A stretch of DNA of 64,000 bases from Candidatus Paracaedibacteraceae bacterium (GCA_019636055.1 JAHBYH010000004.1:1-64000), one strand, 5' to 3'. Positions 8,025 through 16,442 are shown, counted from the stretch's first letter. Made by a program: numbers and translations. The notes: generated from the sequence alone by a model not told the origin.

Positions 8025-8753
8025 CTAAACTCCCTCGTTCTTCCAATACAATAAACGATTTTGAATTAGGGCGACCAAGGCATTTAAACTTAAGGCCATA
8101 ATAACGAAAATTAGAATACACGAAAACATAAGGTCTAATTGCATGCGCCCGTGGCTGAGCATAATCAAATAGCCCAAACCATTGGTTGAGCCAATCCAAT
8201 CAGCGGCAAGCACGGTGATCGGGGCATGGACGGCCGCAATGCGAATGCCGCTGAGTAAATGGGGCAACGCTGATGGTAATAAAATATGCCGCCATGTGGC
8301 ATTTTGTTTAGCATGAAAGGCCCGAGCTAAATCGCGGTAGGTTGCCGGGCATTGAGTGATTCCCTGGATCAAGCTGGCTGCCATAGGAAAGTAGGCCGAC
8401 AGAGCAACAACAAGGACTTTGACGCCACCACCTGTTCCAAACCATAAAACGAATAGAGGAAGTAAAACAAACATGGGGATGGCTTGCATAATCAAGAAAA
8501 ACGACATAAAGCTCTTTTGTGCCTTATCTGATTTGTGGGTCCAGTACCCTGTGAGGAGTGTGGCTGCAAGAGATAAAAGTAACCCACCGGCAATTTCCAG
8601 GATCGTCAGAATAGCATGTCGTCCTAAGAGATTCGGGTTGTTGATGATATAAGCTATTACTTTTTGCGGTGTCGGTAGAAAATATTCCGGAACATCGACG
8701 CCGTAACTTAAAGCAACCCAAACTGTCAATACCGATACGATTAAATAAGCCAT
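8025..8753 (-). CDS. thiX: ABC transporter permease (ThiX-like)
   Basis: This inner-membrane permease of the SsuC/TauC/ThiX type has six hydrophobic stretches. The EAA-type cytoplasmic loop is near the middle-to-late part (YRDLARAFHAKQNATWRHILLPSALPHLLSGIRI). It starts at ATG 8753, overlapping the ATPase stop by one base, and ends one base before thiY. This gives a complete three-gene ABC importer. The 242-residue length is normal for the family. Substrate is inferred from the ThiY-like binding protein. Confidence 0.87.
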   Translation of the reverse strand: MAYLIVSVLTVWVALSYGVDVPEYFLPTPQKVIAYIINNPNLLGRHAILTILEIAGGLLLSLAATLLTGYWTHKSDKAQKSFMSFFLIMQAIPMFVLLPLFVLWFGTGGGVKVLVVALSAYFPMAASLIQGITQCPATYRDLARAFHAKQNATWRHILLPSALPHLLSGIRIAAVHAPITVLAADWIGSTNGLGYLIMLSHGRMQLDLMFSCILIFVIMALSLNALVALIQNRLLYWKNEGV

Positions 8754-9469
8754 TACCAGCTCCCCTGTAATTGATTAACCAAATCTGCGGCATAGCGTGT
8801 CACAAAAGGATGTGTGAGTGGGCGAGGTGTTTGACCTGTGATCGGATAATCCAGATAATAGAGATGGGAGGGTTTCCCTGCCATTAAGTAAATTCGATCA
8901 GACAGGCGCATAATTTCTTGGGGATCATGGCTGACCATCAGAACAGTTTTATCAACAAGCAGTTTAGTAACCAGGGGATACAACTCTTCACGAGTTAAAG
9001 GATCCAAGGCGCCGAATGGTTCATCTAGCAAGACAAGATCCGCTTCTTGGTACAATGTACGTGCCAAGGCTACGCGTTGACGCATTCCTGTTGATAGTTG
9101 ATGGGGTAGGGCATTCTCGCTGCCCCGAAGGCCAACATTAATCAAGAGGCGATTGGCGCGTTTGTAATCTGCCTCATTTCCTGTCAACAGATCCGAAATA
9201 ACAATATTATCAAGGGAAGATTTCCATGGTAAGAGTTGGTCATTCTGGGTCATGAGAACTGTCTTGAGTGGTGTTTTTAGGCGTTCGAGGCCGCTGAGGC
9301 AACGCATCAATGTTGTTTTGCCAACGCCACTGCGGCCTACAAGCCCTGTCCATCCTTTAAGAACAAGATCAATGCTTGTCTCATTAAATACCGTCACATC
9401 ACCAAAGCGAAAATGGGGGATTTGCAGGTGAAGAAGCTCTTGTTCAATTAATTTTGGAGCAGCTGTCAT
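8753..9469 (-). CDS. thiZ: ABC transporter ATP-binding protein (ThiZ-like)
   Basis: The cytoplasmic ATPase of the pyrimidine importer has Walker A GRSGVGKTT at residues 45-53, Q-loop TQNDQLLPW, signature LSTGMRQRVALA and Walker B LVLLDEPFGALD followed by the SHD switch histidine. The NBD is slightly short (238 residues) but has every motif. It is the first gene of the minus-strand operon thiZ-thiX-thiY-miaA-ygjP-like. An AGG lies eight bases before ATG 9469, and a sigma-70-like promoter lies 29-58 bp upstream. Confidence 0.88.
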   Translation of the reverse strand: MTAAPKLIEQELLHLQIPHFRFGDVTVFNETSIDLVLKGWTGLVGRSGVGKTTLMRCLSGLERLKTPLKTVLMTQNDQLLPWKSSLDNIVISDLLTGNEADYKRANRLLINVGLRGSENALPHQLSTGMRQRVALARTLYQEADLVLLDEPFGALDPLTREELYPLVTKLLVDKTVLMVSHDPQEIMRLSDRIYLMAGKPSHLYYLDYPITGQTPRPLTHPFVTRYAADLVNQLQGSW

Positions 9470-9497
9470 CAGATCGCCTAGTTTGTTCTTTTTCTTT

Positions 9498-9527
9498 AAA
9501 ATACAATGCTATGTAGAAAAGATGCAA
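9498..9527 (-). promoter_or_regulatory. Putative sigma-70 promoter for the thiZXY-miaA operon
   Basis: On the minus strand TTGCAT (9522-9527) and TATTTT (9498-9503) are separated by 18 bp, about 30 bp upstream of the thiZ start. It is the only good promoter-like pair in the spacer. There is no conserved TPP-riboswitch core (CTGAGA and the GAACCTGA arm) between it and the gene. Confidence 0.4.
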
Positions 9528-9569
9528 GGATAAACTGTTTTAACGTGAGTTCGGCCTATAAAACATGAA

Positions 9570-9665
9570 ACATGTCCGTCATTCCCGGCTAGGAATTCTC
9601 GGTTTCGAACGAAAACCGCAAGCGTTTTTTGGATTGGGAACCCATGAAAAAATGCTGGATCCCCG
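9570..9665. repeat. Degraded dispersed repeat of the ATTCCCG...GGATCCCCG type
   Basis: The non-coding spacer contains GTCATTCCCGG, then a short hairpin region (AAAACCGCAAGCGTTTT), GGGAACCCATG and CTGGATCCCCG. This wording is familiar from intergenic palindromic repeats of several intracellular proteobacteria. No second copy lies in this window, so the call rests on memory of such repeats. It separates the thi operon from the methyltransferase-like gene. Confidence 0.4.
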
Positions 9666-9676
9666 ATTAATCAAAG

Positions 9677-11401
9677 CTAAGGCTTTATGGCTATAATCTG
9701 AATGGCTGGCATATGGTTGTAATTATACTGTCCGTCAGGTTTTTGTGTTTGTAGATTTTTCTCGACCCTAAAACCTGCCCGTTTTAACCCGTTGATAACA
9801 TCAGCCTCGGTGACTTTCGTTAAGTTATATTGAAACTTGGGTTCGCCATATTGACTACCATGAACTGCGCCCATTTCACCGAGCCAATGTGGTGATTTTT
9901 CTTCAAATAGGAGTGTATAGGGGCGATAGTCGCGGTTCATATAATGTGAGTTGATCTCATTTGGTGAGGGTGGACCTTCTCTGTGGTTCTCATAGAATTG
10001 ATTATCAGGGGTAATTTCTGCCAAGAATAATTTGCCGCCAGGTTTTAGGTAGTTAAAAATATTTTTCAGCATTTGGTCTATATTTTTTCCTGGAAAATAC
10101 TTAATGAGGTACCCCATGAAAACAACGTCAACAGAGTTTTCTGGTAATGTCAGTTGATCTGCGCTTTTCGTTGTTAAGTAAAGATTCCCTGCCTTATCCG
10201 GGTGATCTTGTAACATGTAATTCCCTGCTTCGATCAGGGCGTCAAGTGATTGTTCGCATAGGATAACGTGGTTGTTAGAAAGGGTATAGCGGATTGAGTT
10301 CAAACCGATAGAGGATCCCAAGTCAACGATGGTGAGATTCTGTTGATCTTTCAAGTAATCATGGTATGCTTTGTGGACGGCTTCTTCCTCGATAACAACT
10401 GATCCACAGTCTTGACCATTTCTGCAAAAATCCCTTGCATTAAAATTACCGGTGACTGTTTGGCTCCAAAAACTTGAGCGAGTCCTGTTTTGTTCTGCTA
10501 GGCCAGAAAAATCCCAGTTTGCATTTGGTGCTGTCTTTAGAGAATTTTTGCCATGTGCTAATATACTAAATGGGATGCGATCACTTGCGCTGATAGCAAC
10601 AGGTTGCCCATTAAATTTATTTTTTAGTTCTAATAATGTCTCCTGCTCGATGTCGTCTACAAATTTATAATTTTTTACCTCAAACTTGCGCGATGCTTCA
10701 TCGATGAAATTACCAGAAACATTGGGCTGAGGGTTGCTTAGAGTTACGTCGTAAAAATTGTCTGGTGTAAATCCTGTTGAGAAAGTGTGAGTATCATTGG
10801 TAGGCCTTATGAAAAAATATGCGTTATTCGGTGTTGGTTGTTCGTAGCTGATATGTTGCACAGATGATTGAGATGCTCCAAACAACTGATCGTGTACTTT
10901 ATATTGTTTGTGCCGTTCAATAAACAAGGCTGTCTCTGAGTTTTCTTTGCCAGGTGTAGGGGTGAATTCTTTAAGTTCGCCTCTGATCCCCTCTAGGGTA
11001 TCTGAAGTTACGGTAATATCTAATTTTTCTTTTAATTTTTCTTTGAATTTAAACAGGATCATTTCAGGACTGTAACATCTGTTAAAACCGCTCTTGCTTA
11101 AATCAATAATGATGTCTGTCAGCGTGTTTCCGGGGTACTGTTCTTTAAACATCTCGTGTATTTTATCTATTGGAATGTTGGTATTCTCGTGAATTTTCTG
11201 AACCAGTGGGGGGTAGAGCGTTTCGGCAAATGTCTGCCCGGTTGCAGGATCCTTGGAAATCAGTTTTTGATAGCAAGCATTATTTTCTCGAGTCGCTGAT
11301 ACGGCTTGTTTTTCAGCACCAGGCATACCAAAGGTAAATGGATGCTCCGAGGCATTAGTGAAACTTAATATCAGATTAAGAAGGATAAAAAGTGATTTCA
11401 T
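9677..11401 (-). CDS. Exported protein with C-terminal SAM-dependent methyltransferase-like domain
   Basis: The 574-residue protein starts with a Sec signal peptide (MKSLFILLNLILSFTNA). Residues ~20-330 match nothing I recognise. From ~355 there is a class I methyltransferase fold: motif I VDLGSSIGLNS (about 356-366), acidic loop in LCEQSLDALIEAG, motif IV-like VDVVFMGYLIKYF and LKPGGKLFLAEITPDNQ. Methyltransferases need SAM, which is scarce outside a cytoplasm, so an exported one suggests delivery into a host cell. That is inference. It is a single gene on the minus strand, divergent from era. Alternatives are a moonlighting SAM-binding protein or an over-called signal peptide. Confidence 0.72.
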   Translation of the reverse strand: MKSLFILLNLILSFTNASEHPFTFGMPGAEKQAVSATRENNACYQKLISKDPATGQTFAETLYPPLVQKIHENTNIPIDKIHEMFKEQYPGNTLTDIIIDLSKSGFNRCYSPEMILFKFKEKLKEKLDITVTSDTLEGIRGELKEFTPTPGKENSETALFIERHKQYKVHDQLFGASQSSVQHISYEQPTPNNAYFFIRPTNDTHTFSTGFTPDNFYDVTLSNPQPNVSGNFIDEASRKFEVKNYKFVDDIEQETLLELKNKFNGQPVAISASDRIPFSILAHGKNSLKTAPNANWDFSGLAEQNRTRSSFWSQTVTGNFNARDFCRNGQDCGSVVIEEEAVHKAYHDYLKDQQNLTIVDLGSSIGLNSIRYTLSNNHVILCEQSLDALIEAGNYMLQDHPDKAGNLYLTTKSADQLTLPENSVDVVFMGYLIKYFPGKNIDQMLKNIFNYLKPGGKLFLAEITPDNQFYENHREGPPSPNEINSHYMNRDYRPYTLLFEEKSPHWLGEMGAVHGSQYGEPKFQYNLTKVTEADVINGLKRAGFRVEKNLQTQKPDGQYNYNHMPAIQIIAIKP

Positions 11402-11508
11402 GGATGTCTCTCCTGACTATTCTCTATGAGATCATAGGGGATCTTGGTTAATTTATCGTTAAACGCTGTTAAATGTGCTATAGTGTTGAAAAAACGATAG
11501 GATAAGTC

Positions 11509-12393
11509 ATGAAAAAATTCGGTTTTATTGCTGTGGTGGGCGAACCTAATGCGGGTAAATCAACATTAATTAATCAGTTGGTCGGACAAAAAGTTTCAAT
11601 CGTATCACCTAAGGTTCAAACAACGCGTCAACGGATTTTGGGGATTGCAATCTCTGGGGAGGCTCAGCTTGTATTAATTGATACGCCCGGGATTTTTGCG
11701 CCGAAAAAGCGTCTCGATCGCGCTATGGTCGCTTCGGCTTGGGAAGCTGGTAAAGATGCTGATCAAATTATTTTGATTGTGGATGCTAGTCAAAAAAATC
11801 AGGCGCGTAGTTTGGAAATTTTAAAAGGTCTCGATGGCCGTAAGGTTATTATAGCGTTGAATAAAGTGGATGCTGTTGATAAAGCAAAACTTCTTAAGAT
11901 AGCGCAACAATATAGCGCTTTTGACATTGTGAGTGAGATCTTTATGATTTCGGCTTTGACGGGAGATGGTGTTGCTGATTTGATGGGGTATTTGGTATCT
12001 CAGGCACCCGAGGGAATTTGGATGTTTCCTGAGGATGATATTACGGATATGCCGCAACGTCTGTGGGCGGCTGAAATTACGCGTGAGCAATTATATCACC
12101 AACTCCATCAAGAGCTGCCCTATGAAACGTTTATTGAAACAGAGGCTTGGGAGGAATTTGACAACGGCGATGTTAAAATCAACCAAGTTATTTATGTGAA
12201 CCGAGATAGCCAGAAATCGATTATTCTAGGAAAACGTGGTAGTAAGATTAAGGAAATCAGCCAAGCCGCGAGAACTGAGCTCGCAAGCTTATTGGGGCGT
12301 AAAGTTCATCTATATTTATACGTAAAAGTTGCTGAAGACTGGTCAGAAAAAGCGGCATTCTATCGGAATGCAGGGCTCGATTTTAACGCATGA
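11509..12393 (+). CDS. era: GTPase Era
   Basis: Era binds the 3' end of 16S rRNA and helps mature the 30S subunit. The G1 motif GEPNAGKST is at residues 11-19, DTPG (G3) follows, and NKVD (G4) is in FIALNKVDAV-like context. The C-terminal KH domain shows VIYVNRDSQKSIILGKRGSKIKEIS. At 294 residues it is full length. It overlaps recO by 4 bp, the usual era-recO pairing in proteobacteria. The rnc gene that often precedes it is not here; instead a divergent minus-strand gene lies upstream. Confidence 0.97.
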   Translation: MKKFGFIAVVGEPNAGKSTLINQLVGQKVSIVSPKVQTTRQRILGIAISGEAQLVLIDTPGIFAPKKRLDRAMVASAWEAGKDADQIILIVDASQKNQARSLEILKGLDGRKVIIALNKVDAVDKAKLLKIAQQYSAFDIVSEIFMISALTGDGVADLMGYLVSQAPEGIWMFPEDDITDMPQRLWAAEITREQLYHQLHQELPYETFIETEAWEEFDNGDVKINQVIYVNRDSQKSIILGKRGSKIKEISQAARTELASLLGRKVHLYLYVKVAEDWSEKAAFYRNAGLDFNA

Positions 12394-13100
12394 AATGGCA
12401 GGCTGAGGGATTGATTTTAAGTGTGCGCCGTCACGGTGAATCATCGGCGGTTGTGAGCCTTTTGACTCGAGATTATGGGCGTCATGCTGGGATAGTCCGA
12501 TTGACCCAGAAAAATAGGTCTGTCATTCAACCGGGGAATTATGTTCAAGCAAGTTGGTCGGCTCGATTGCCTGAACATCTGGGGTCGTTTCAAGTTGAGT
12601 TAATCTCAGCATCCGTTGCGCGCGTTATGTCGGATTCTTTGCGCTTAACGGCACTGCTTTCTCTATTTTCGACACTGGATCGTTTGTTGGCTGAACGTCA
12701 CCTGTATCCGGAAGTTTTTGACTTGACTCTTAGTTTGGTCGAGATGATTTGTCAAGAAGGTGACGGATGGCTTAAATTGTACGCAAGGTTTGAGCTCAGG
12801 TTATTGGATCAGTTGGGGTATGGCCTGGATTTATCGCGGTGCGCCGCGACAGGCGGGAGTGATAATTTAGCTTATGTTTCGCCAAAATCCGGGCGTGCTG
12901 TGAGTCAAGCTGCCGGGGCACCCTATGCGAATCGTCTTTTTGCGTTGCCGAGTTTCTTGTTAAATGATAGCCTTCCTAGCTTGGAACAAATAAGGCAAGC
13001 CTTGCGTTTGACAGGGTATTTTATTGCGAAAAACTTTTTTGACGGGGTAGAATCTGATGCGCGGGCACGATTAACCCATGTATTAATGCTTGAAAAGTAG
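12390..13100 (+). CDS. recO: DNA repair protein RecO
   Basis: RecO loads RecA with RecF and RecR at single-stranded gaps. The 236-residue protein starts MKWQAEGLILSVRRHGESSAVVSLLTRDYGRHAGIVR, the standard RecO OB-fold opening. The middle helical domain and the GLDLSRCAATG region (where a zinc site sits in some homologues, here only partly retained) follow. The start overlaps the era stop by 4 bp (ATGA), supporting coupled translation. Confidence 0.95.
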   Translation: MKWQAEGLILSVRRHGESSAVVSLLTRDYGRHAGIVRLTQKNRSVIQPGNYVQASWSARLPEHLGSFQVELISASVARVMSDSLRLTALLSLFSTLDRLLAERHLYPEVFDLTLSLVEMICQEGDGWLKLYARFELRLLDQLGYGLDLSRCAATGGSDNLAYVSPKSGRAVSQAAGAPYANRLFALPSFLLNDSLPSLEQIRQALRLTGYFIAKNFFDGVESDARARLTHVLMLEK

Positions 13101-13173
13101 AAAATTTTAGTAAAACATTAATATATAGTTGTTATCGTTATGGTAGATAGTTCTACTTTGTAAAGGGTTAAAA

Positions 13174-13467
13174 ATGACCAAGCCTTGTCCGATTTGTAAT
13201 TTTAAACTTCATAATCATGATGAAGTTGTTGGTGAAAAATTTATTGATGTCCATTGCCATGACTGCGGTGAGTATAAGATGGATAAGGAGCTTGCTCCTC
13301 ATTTTCGTCGCAAGTTCCTAAGTTTTGATATGTCCAGTGTTGGTGGGCGTGAACTGTATGATTACAATTTGCGCATGATTCGTCGGTTTTTAGCGCGTCA
13401 TCATCGTGATGTAATCACCGAAACCATGATTAGCGAAATTATTGGCCTTTACCGTCCGCGTCAATAA
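13174..13467 (+). CDS. Small zinc-ribbon-like protein
   Basis: This 97-residue protein has CPIC near the N-terminus and CHDC about 25 residues later, so two CxxC knuckles likely bind one zinc. After that come a basic stretch (HFRRKFLSF) and an Arg/His-rich C-terminal helix (RMIRRFLARHHRD). No signal peptide or membrane segment. No family recognised. It follows recO by 73 bp and has a good terminator 20 bp downstream, so it may be the last gene of the era-recO unit. Confidence 0.65.
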   Translation: MTKPCPICNFKLHNHDEVVGEKFIDVHCHDCGEYKMDKELAPHFRRKFLSFDMSSVGGRELYDYNLRMIRRFLARHHRDVITETMISEIIGLYRPRQ

Positions 13468-13487
13468 TTAAGATTTTGATCTAAGAT

Positions 13488-13519
13488 AAAGCAGGCTTAT
13501 GGTCAGGGTCTGCTTTTTT
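13488..13519 (+). terminator. Rho-independent terminator after the zinc-ribbon gene
   Basis: A 9-bp stem (13488-13496 with 13508-13516, one G-U pair) runs straight into a T run ending at 13519. It lies 20 bp after the stop at 13467 and closes the era-recO-13174 unit. Confidence 0.8.
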
Positions 13520-13648
13520 GCGTTTGACATTCTTCATTTCTCTATTATCATGAGAGAGTTGAGGGAATTTATCACTTTTGAATGTTCTTGCTGTCTTCAT
13601 GTGTGGCTGTTGGTTTTTACATGATCAATCAGCATGTTTTAGCGCGAG

Positions 13649-13984
13649 TTATATCATCGTATCAAGGGCAAATTTTCCGCTAAGAATCGCTATATATAAA
13701 AATAGGGGGTAAATAACACAAGAGGCTGTTGCTGCATCCTGTGTATACAAGAGTGTGGCTGTAACAAGTGTGAGTGACGGTATTGCAATGGCAACAAGTT
13801 TCAATTGGTCTTGTAGAATCTGTGACTGTGTTTGGGTGAAGTTAGACGGGGTGTACTTGTCGTGATTTTCTGAAGCGGCTGACTGTTGCAGGGAGAGGAG
13901 GGGTTGTAGTCTTTCCGTCGATTCTTCATGTGAAAATGCGACTCTTAGCATGCTAAAGAGTATTAAAAGATTTTTTATTTTCAT
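13649..13984 (-). CDS. Small exported or membrane protein, unknown
   Basis: The 111-residue product starts with a signal-peptide-like segment (MKIKNLLILFSMLRVAFSH). A polar Gln/Ser/Thr-rich region follows, then two hydrophobic helices (AIAIPSLTLVTATLLY and ASCVIYPLFLYIAILSG). There is no recognised family. The ribosome site is weak. It lies just downstream of tRNA-Asn on the same strand and may be read through from it. Confidence that it is a real gene comes mainly from the signal-plus-helices pattern. Confidence 0.55.
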   Translation of the reverse strand: MKIKNLLILFSMLRVAFSHEESTERLQPLLSLQQSAASENHDKYTPSNFTQTQSQILQDQLKLVAIAIPSLTLVTATLLYTQDAATASCVIYPLFLYIAILSGKFALDTMI

Positions 13985-14004
13985 CGAAAACTTTCAAGAA
14001 ATAG

Positions 14005-14080
14005 TGGCTCCCCGAGACGGACTCGAACCGCCGACCCAGTGGTTAACAGCCACTTGCTCTACCGACTGAGCTATCGGGGA
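14005..14080 (-). tRNA. tRNA-Asn (anticodon GUU), CCA encoded
   Basis: On the minus strand, 76 bases fold into a normal cloverleaf. The acceptor stem TCCCCGA pairs with TCGGGGA, the D arm is AGCTCAGTCGGTAGAGC, the anticodon arm GTGGCTGTTAACCAC presents GTT, and the T arm GGTTCGAGTCC is standard. The terminal CCA is encoded. Confidence 0.97.
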
Positions 14081-14285
14081 TCACATGTATAATTATGTAT
14101 CATATCTTCAGGGAAAGAACAAAGTGTTTTTTTAGTAAATACGAAAAAAAATATAGAAACCTGAAGTGTCGCATTTATGTGACAGGTCTTTGGATAAGAT
14201 TGGATAAGGAAAAACTATCATTTAAAATTGACTAAAATTTAACTAATATTGAGTTGTATGATATAACTCTTTAGGAATAGAGATA

Positions 14286-15611
14286 ATGATTTCAAAGTCT
14301 TCAAAAATTTTAGTTGCAATGGCTGCTATCTTTGCTGGTAATTCAGCATTGGCCAGTGGTTATGGTGTTAAGTTGCAAAGTGGTTACGCAGCCGGTATGG
14401 CAAATGCCGGTAGTGGTGTTTCTGATGATGCCTTAGCGATCTATGCCAACCCTGCTGCAATGATTCAAGCAACAACTCACCAAATTGCCGGCCATTTTAC
14501 CGGTGTGTTTGGAAATACAAAATTCCGTGGAAGTAACTCAACAACAGGTGTTGTTGCCCCTAACGGCGCCTTAGTTCCTGGTGCGATAAATGAGACGGGA
14601 TCAACAAGAAATGCTGCTAAAAAAGTTGCGGTTCCATCTTTTGGTGTGATTGCTAATGCCCATGATCGCCTTAAAGTTGGTGTTATGGTCCATGCACCGT
14701 TTGGTTTGAAGTTTAACTATGGTAATAACGCAATAACACGAGCGCATTCTACCCGTGCAGAAATGACGACAATTAATATTCTACCATCTTTTGCATTGAA
14801 AATTATCGATTCATTAGCTTTTGGTGCTGGTTTACAAATGCAGTATTCAAAAGTAGAATTAGCGCGTAAGTACTCTCTAACAAACACGAACATCCCAACA
14901 ACAGTAACAGGATCAACTTATACCAATATTGGTGGTCGTGATTGGTCAATGGGCTGGACAGCTGGGCTTTATGCAAAGTTATCGAATGCTTGGAAAGTGG
15001 GTTTCTCTTATAAGTCAAAGATGATTGCTAATCTCGATGGTAACGGTGAGGCCGTTGTTGGTGGAAATCCGGTCTCTACCTTTAAAGCTGAAGCTAAAGT
15101 CCGTTATCCGCATATCTTTACCTTAAGCTCATCTTATGACATTAACTGTGCTTGGACAGTTTTGGCTGATGTGATTTATACACGTTGGGATGCTGTTAAA
15201 GACATTTCAATAAGAAGCCACTTGTCAACAGGTCAAAGCACAGATGTTATTCCGCTTAATTGGAAAAACTCTTGGTTCTTTGCTGCAGGTGTGAACTATC
15301 GTTTGAACGATAGTCTATCGTTCCGTTTTGGTTATGCTTATGATATGGCGCCATCTCGTACCGCGACTCGAGTTGCGAGTATTCCTGATTCTAATAAACA
15401 TTGGATTGCGACAGGTGCAACATATAATGTATCTAAGGACGCATCTTTAACAATCAGTTATGGCCATGAATTCTTCCAAAAAGGAAAGATTAATTTGCAA
15501 CCAGGTGCACAGACTGCGGCTAATGCTGGAACCTTTAACAAGGGTGCTCTTGTTGGTAATGTTCGTAACAGTGTTGATTTGGTCTCAGTTCAATTCAACT
15601 ACAAGTTCTAA
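14286..15611 (+). CDS. OmpP1/FadL-family outer membrane protein
   Basis: FadL-family porins form a 14-strand barrel for hydrophobic compounds such as long-chain fatty acids. The 441-residue precursor has a signal peptide ending ALA (MISKSSKILVAMAAIFAGNSALA). The mature start is SGYGVKLQSGYAAGMANAGSG, close to the family NPA-type plug region (AIYANPAAMIQ). The alternating aromatic pattern ends in a terminal Phe (VQFNYKF), as needed for BAM assembly. A GAAA-loop terminator follows. Likely highly expressed, with an AT-rich promoter region upstream. Confidence 0.9.
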   Translation: MISKSSKILVAMAAIFAGNSALASGYGVKLQSGYAAGMANAGSGVSDDALAIYANPAAMIQATTHQIAGHFTGVFGNTKFRGSNSTTGVVAPNGALVPGAINETGSTRNAAKKVAVPSFGVIANAHDRLKVGVMVHAPFGLKFNYGNNAITRAHSTRAEMTTINILPSFALKIIDSLAFGAGLQMQYSKVELARKYSLTNTNIPTTVTGSTYTNIGGRDWSMGWTAGLYAKLSNAWKVGFSYKSKMIANLDGNGEAVVGGNPVSTFKAEAKVRYPHIFTLSSSYDINCAWTVLADVIYTRWDAVKDISIRSHLSTGQSTDVIPLNWKNSWFFAAGVNYRLNDSLSFRFGYAYDMAPSRTATRVASIPDSNKHWIATGATYNVSKDASLTISYGHEFFQKGKINLQPGAQTAANAGTFNKGALVGNVRNSVDLVSVQFNYKF

Positions 15612-15629
15612 GAATCTTAGGTGCTTTTG

Positions 15630-15652
15630 CCCGGGGAAACCCGGGTTTTTTA
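15630..15652 (+). terminator. Rho-independent terminator of the FadL-like gene
   Basis: CCCGGG (15630-15635), GAAA loop, CCCGGG (15640-15645) and a run of T. It ends 14 bp before the next start, so the DUF2147 gene is probably partly insulated or fed by read-through. Confidence 0.85.
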
Positions 15653-15665
15653 TTCGGAGAATGCA

Positions 15666-16109
15666 ATGAAAACATTTTTTTCTATGATATTGATGACAGG
15701 TGCAGTGTTTGCCTTTAATCCGGAAGGGTATTGGTTTACAGCCAATAACGATGCCAAGGTTCATATCACTAAGCGGGGTGATGCCTTGTTTGGAACTATT
15801 GTTGACCTTAAGGAAAAATGCCGTGATGGTAAGCCGAAAGTTGATATGGAAACGAATCAACCCACAATTGGCCTAGAGATTGTTAAGAATTTTAAACCGG
15901 ATGGTGAGAATCGTTGGGCAGAGGGAACGGTTCGTGATCCCAAAGAGGGGAAGACTTATTCAGGCACGATTGAAATGCCAAATGATAATCAGCTGCACCT
16001 ACGTGGTTTTGTTGGAATTGAGTTATTTGGTCGCACTTCTGAGTGGCATCGAGCAACTAAGGACGCTAAGATCCCTGGTTCTGAGAGTGATACAACGTGT
16101 TCTAAGTAA
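15666..16109 (+). CDS. DUF2147-family exported protein
   Basis: From ATG 15666 the protein has 147 residues. It starts with a short signal peptide (MKTFFSMILMTGAVFA) and then the DUF2147 pattern: GYWFTANNDAKVHITKRGDALFGTIVDLKEKCRDGKPK, LEIVKNFKPDGENRWAEGTVRDPKEGKTYSG and a C-terminal strand with RGFVGIELFGRTSEWHR. These proteins form a small periplasmic beta barrel of unknown function. A GGAGA lies upstream. The longer frame (start 15621) would run through the terminator and was rejected. Confidence 0.85.
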   Translation: MKTFFSMILMTGAVFAFNPEGYWFTANNDAKVHITKRGDALFGTIVDLKEKCRDGKPKVDMETNQPTIGLEIVKNFKPDGENRWAEGTVRDPKEGKTYSGTIEMPNDNQLHLRGFVGIELFGRTSEWHRATKDAKIPGSESDTTCSK

Positions 16110-16143
16110 CTTAGATCTTCATGTTTGTTATACGTGCGCAATT

Positions 16144-16176
16144 AAAAAGAGTGGCGATTTTCGTTGCTCTTTTTTT
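16144..16176 (+). terminator. Terminator after the DUF2147 gene
   Basis: A 14-bp stem with three G-U pairs (16144-16157 with 16161-16174) closes on a TTT loop and includes an 8-bp AAAAAGAG / CTCTTTTT base. It lies 34 bp after the stop at 16109. The A-rich left arm would also serve minus-strand transcripts. Confidence 0.75.
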
Positions 16177-16387
16177 GTTGTTAAAGCGTTGTTACTGTCG
16201 AGAGTCCAAATCTATAGCCCAACTATAGAGAATCGGTTATATCTGATTAGTAAAAAATAGCGGGTTTATTTGCTGGTTATTTCTTGTGGGGTAGAAAGTG
16301 TATGATTTAGAGCTAAGCCTTTCTAGCTCTTATTGCAATAACCCCATAGAGGATTGATTGGTTAATATTTTCTTACTGCCAATTCAC

Positions 16388-16442
16388 CCCATTAATTTCA
16401 GTTAATTCCCATAAATTCCCATTGTATCCCATTTAGCCCCAT
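16388..16442 (-). promoter_or_regulatory. MraZ operator: five ATGGG boxes in 10-bp register
   Basis: CCCAT (ATGGG on the other strand) occurs at 16388, 16408, 16418, 16428 and 16438. The last four are separated by exactly 5 bp, and the first lies one empty slot away in the same 10-bp register. MraZ is known to bind repeated TGGG boxes with 5-bp spacers upstream of its own gene, so this is very likely the autoregulatory site. It ends 26 bp before the mraZ start. The stretch 16110-16467 otherwise holds only the terminator and AT-rich promoter-like DNA. Confidence 0.85.

Noticed and set aside
9470-9676. Possible TPP riboswitch before thiZ
   Set aside because: On the minus strand the conserved CTGAGA and GAACCTGA-like elements are absent.
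15880-16260. Open frame of 126 codons on the plus strand
   Set aside because: Shifted frame across the DUF2147 gene and through its terminator.
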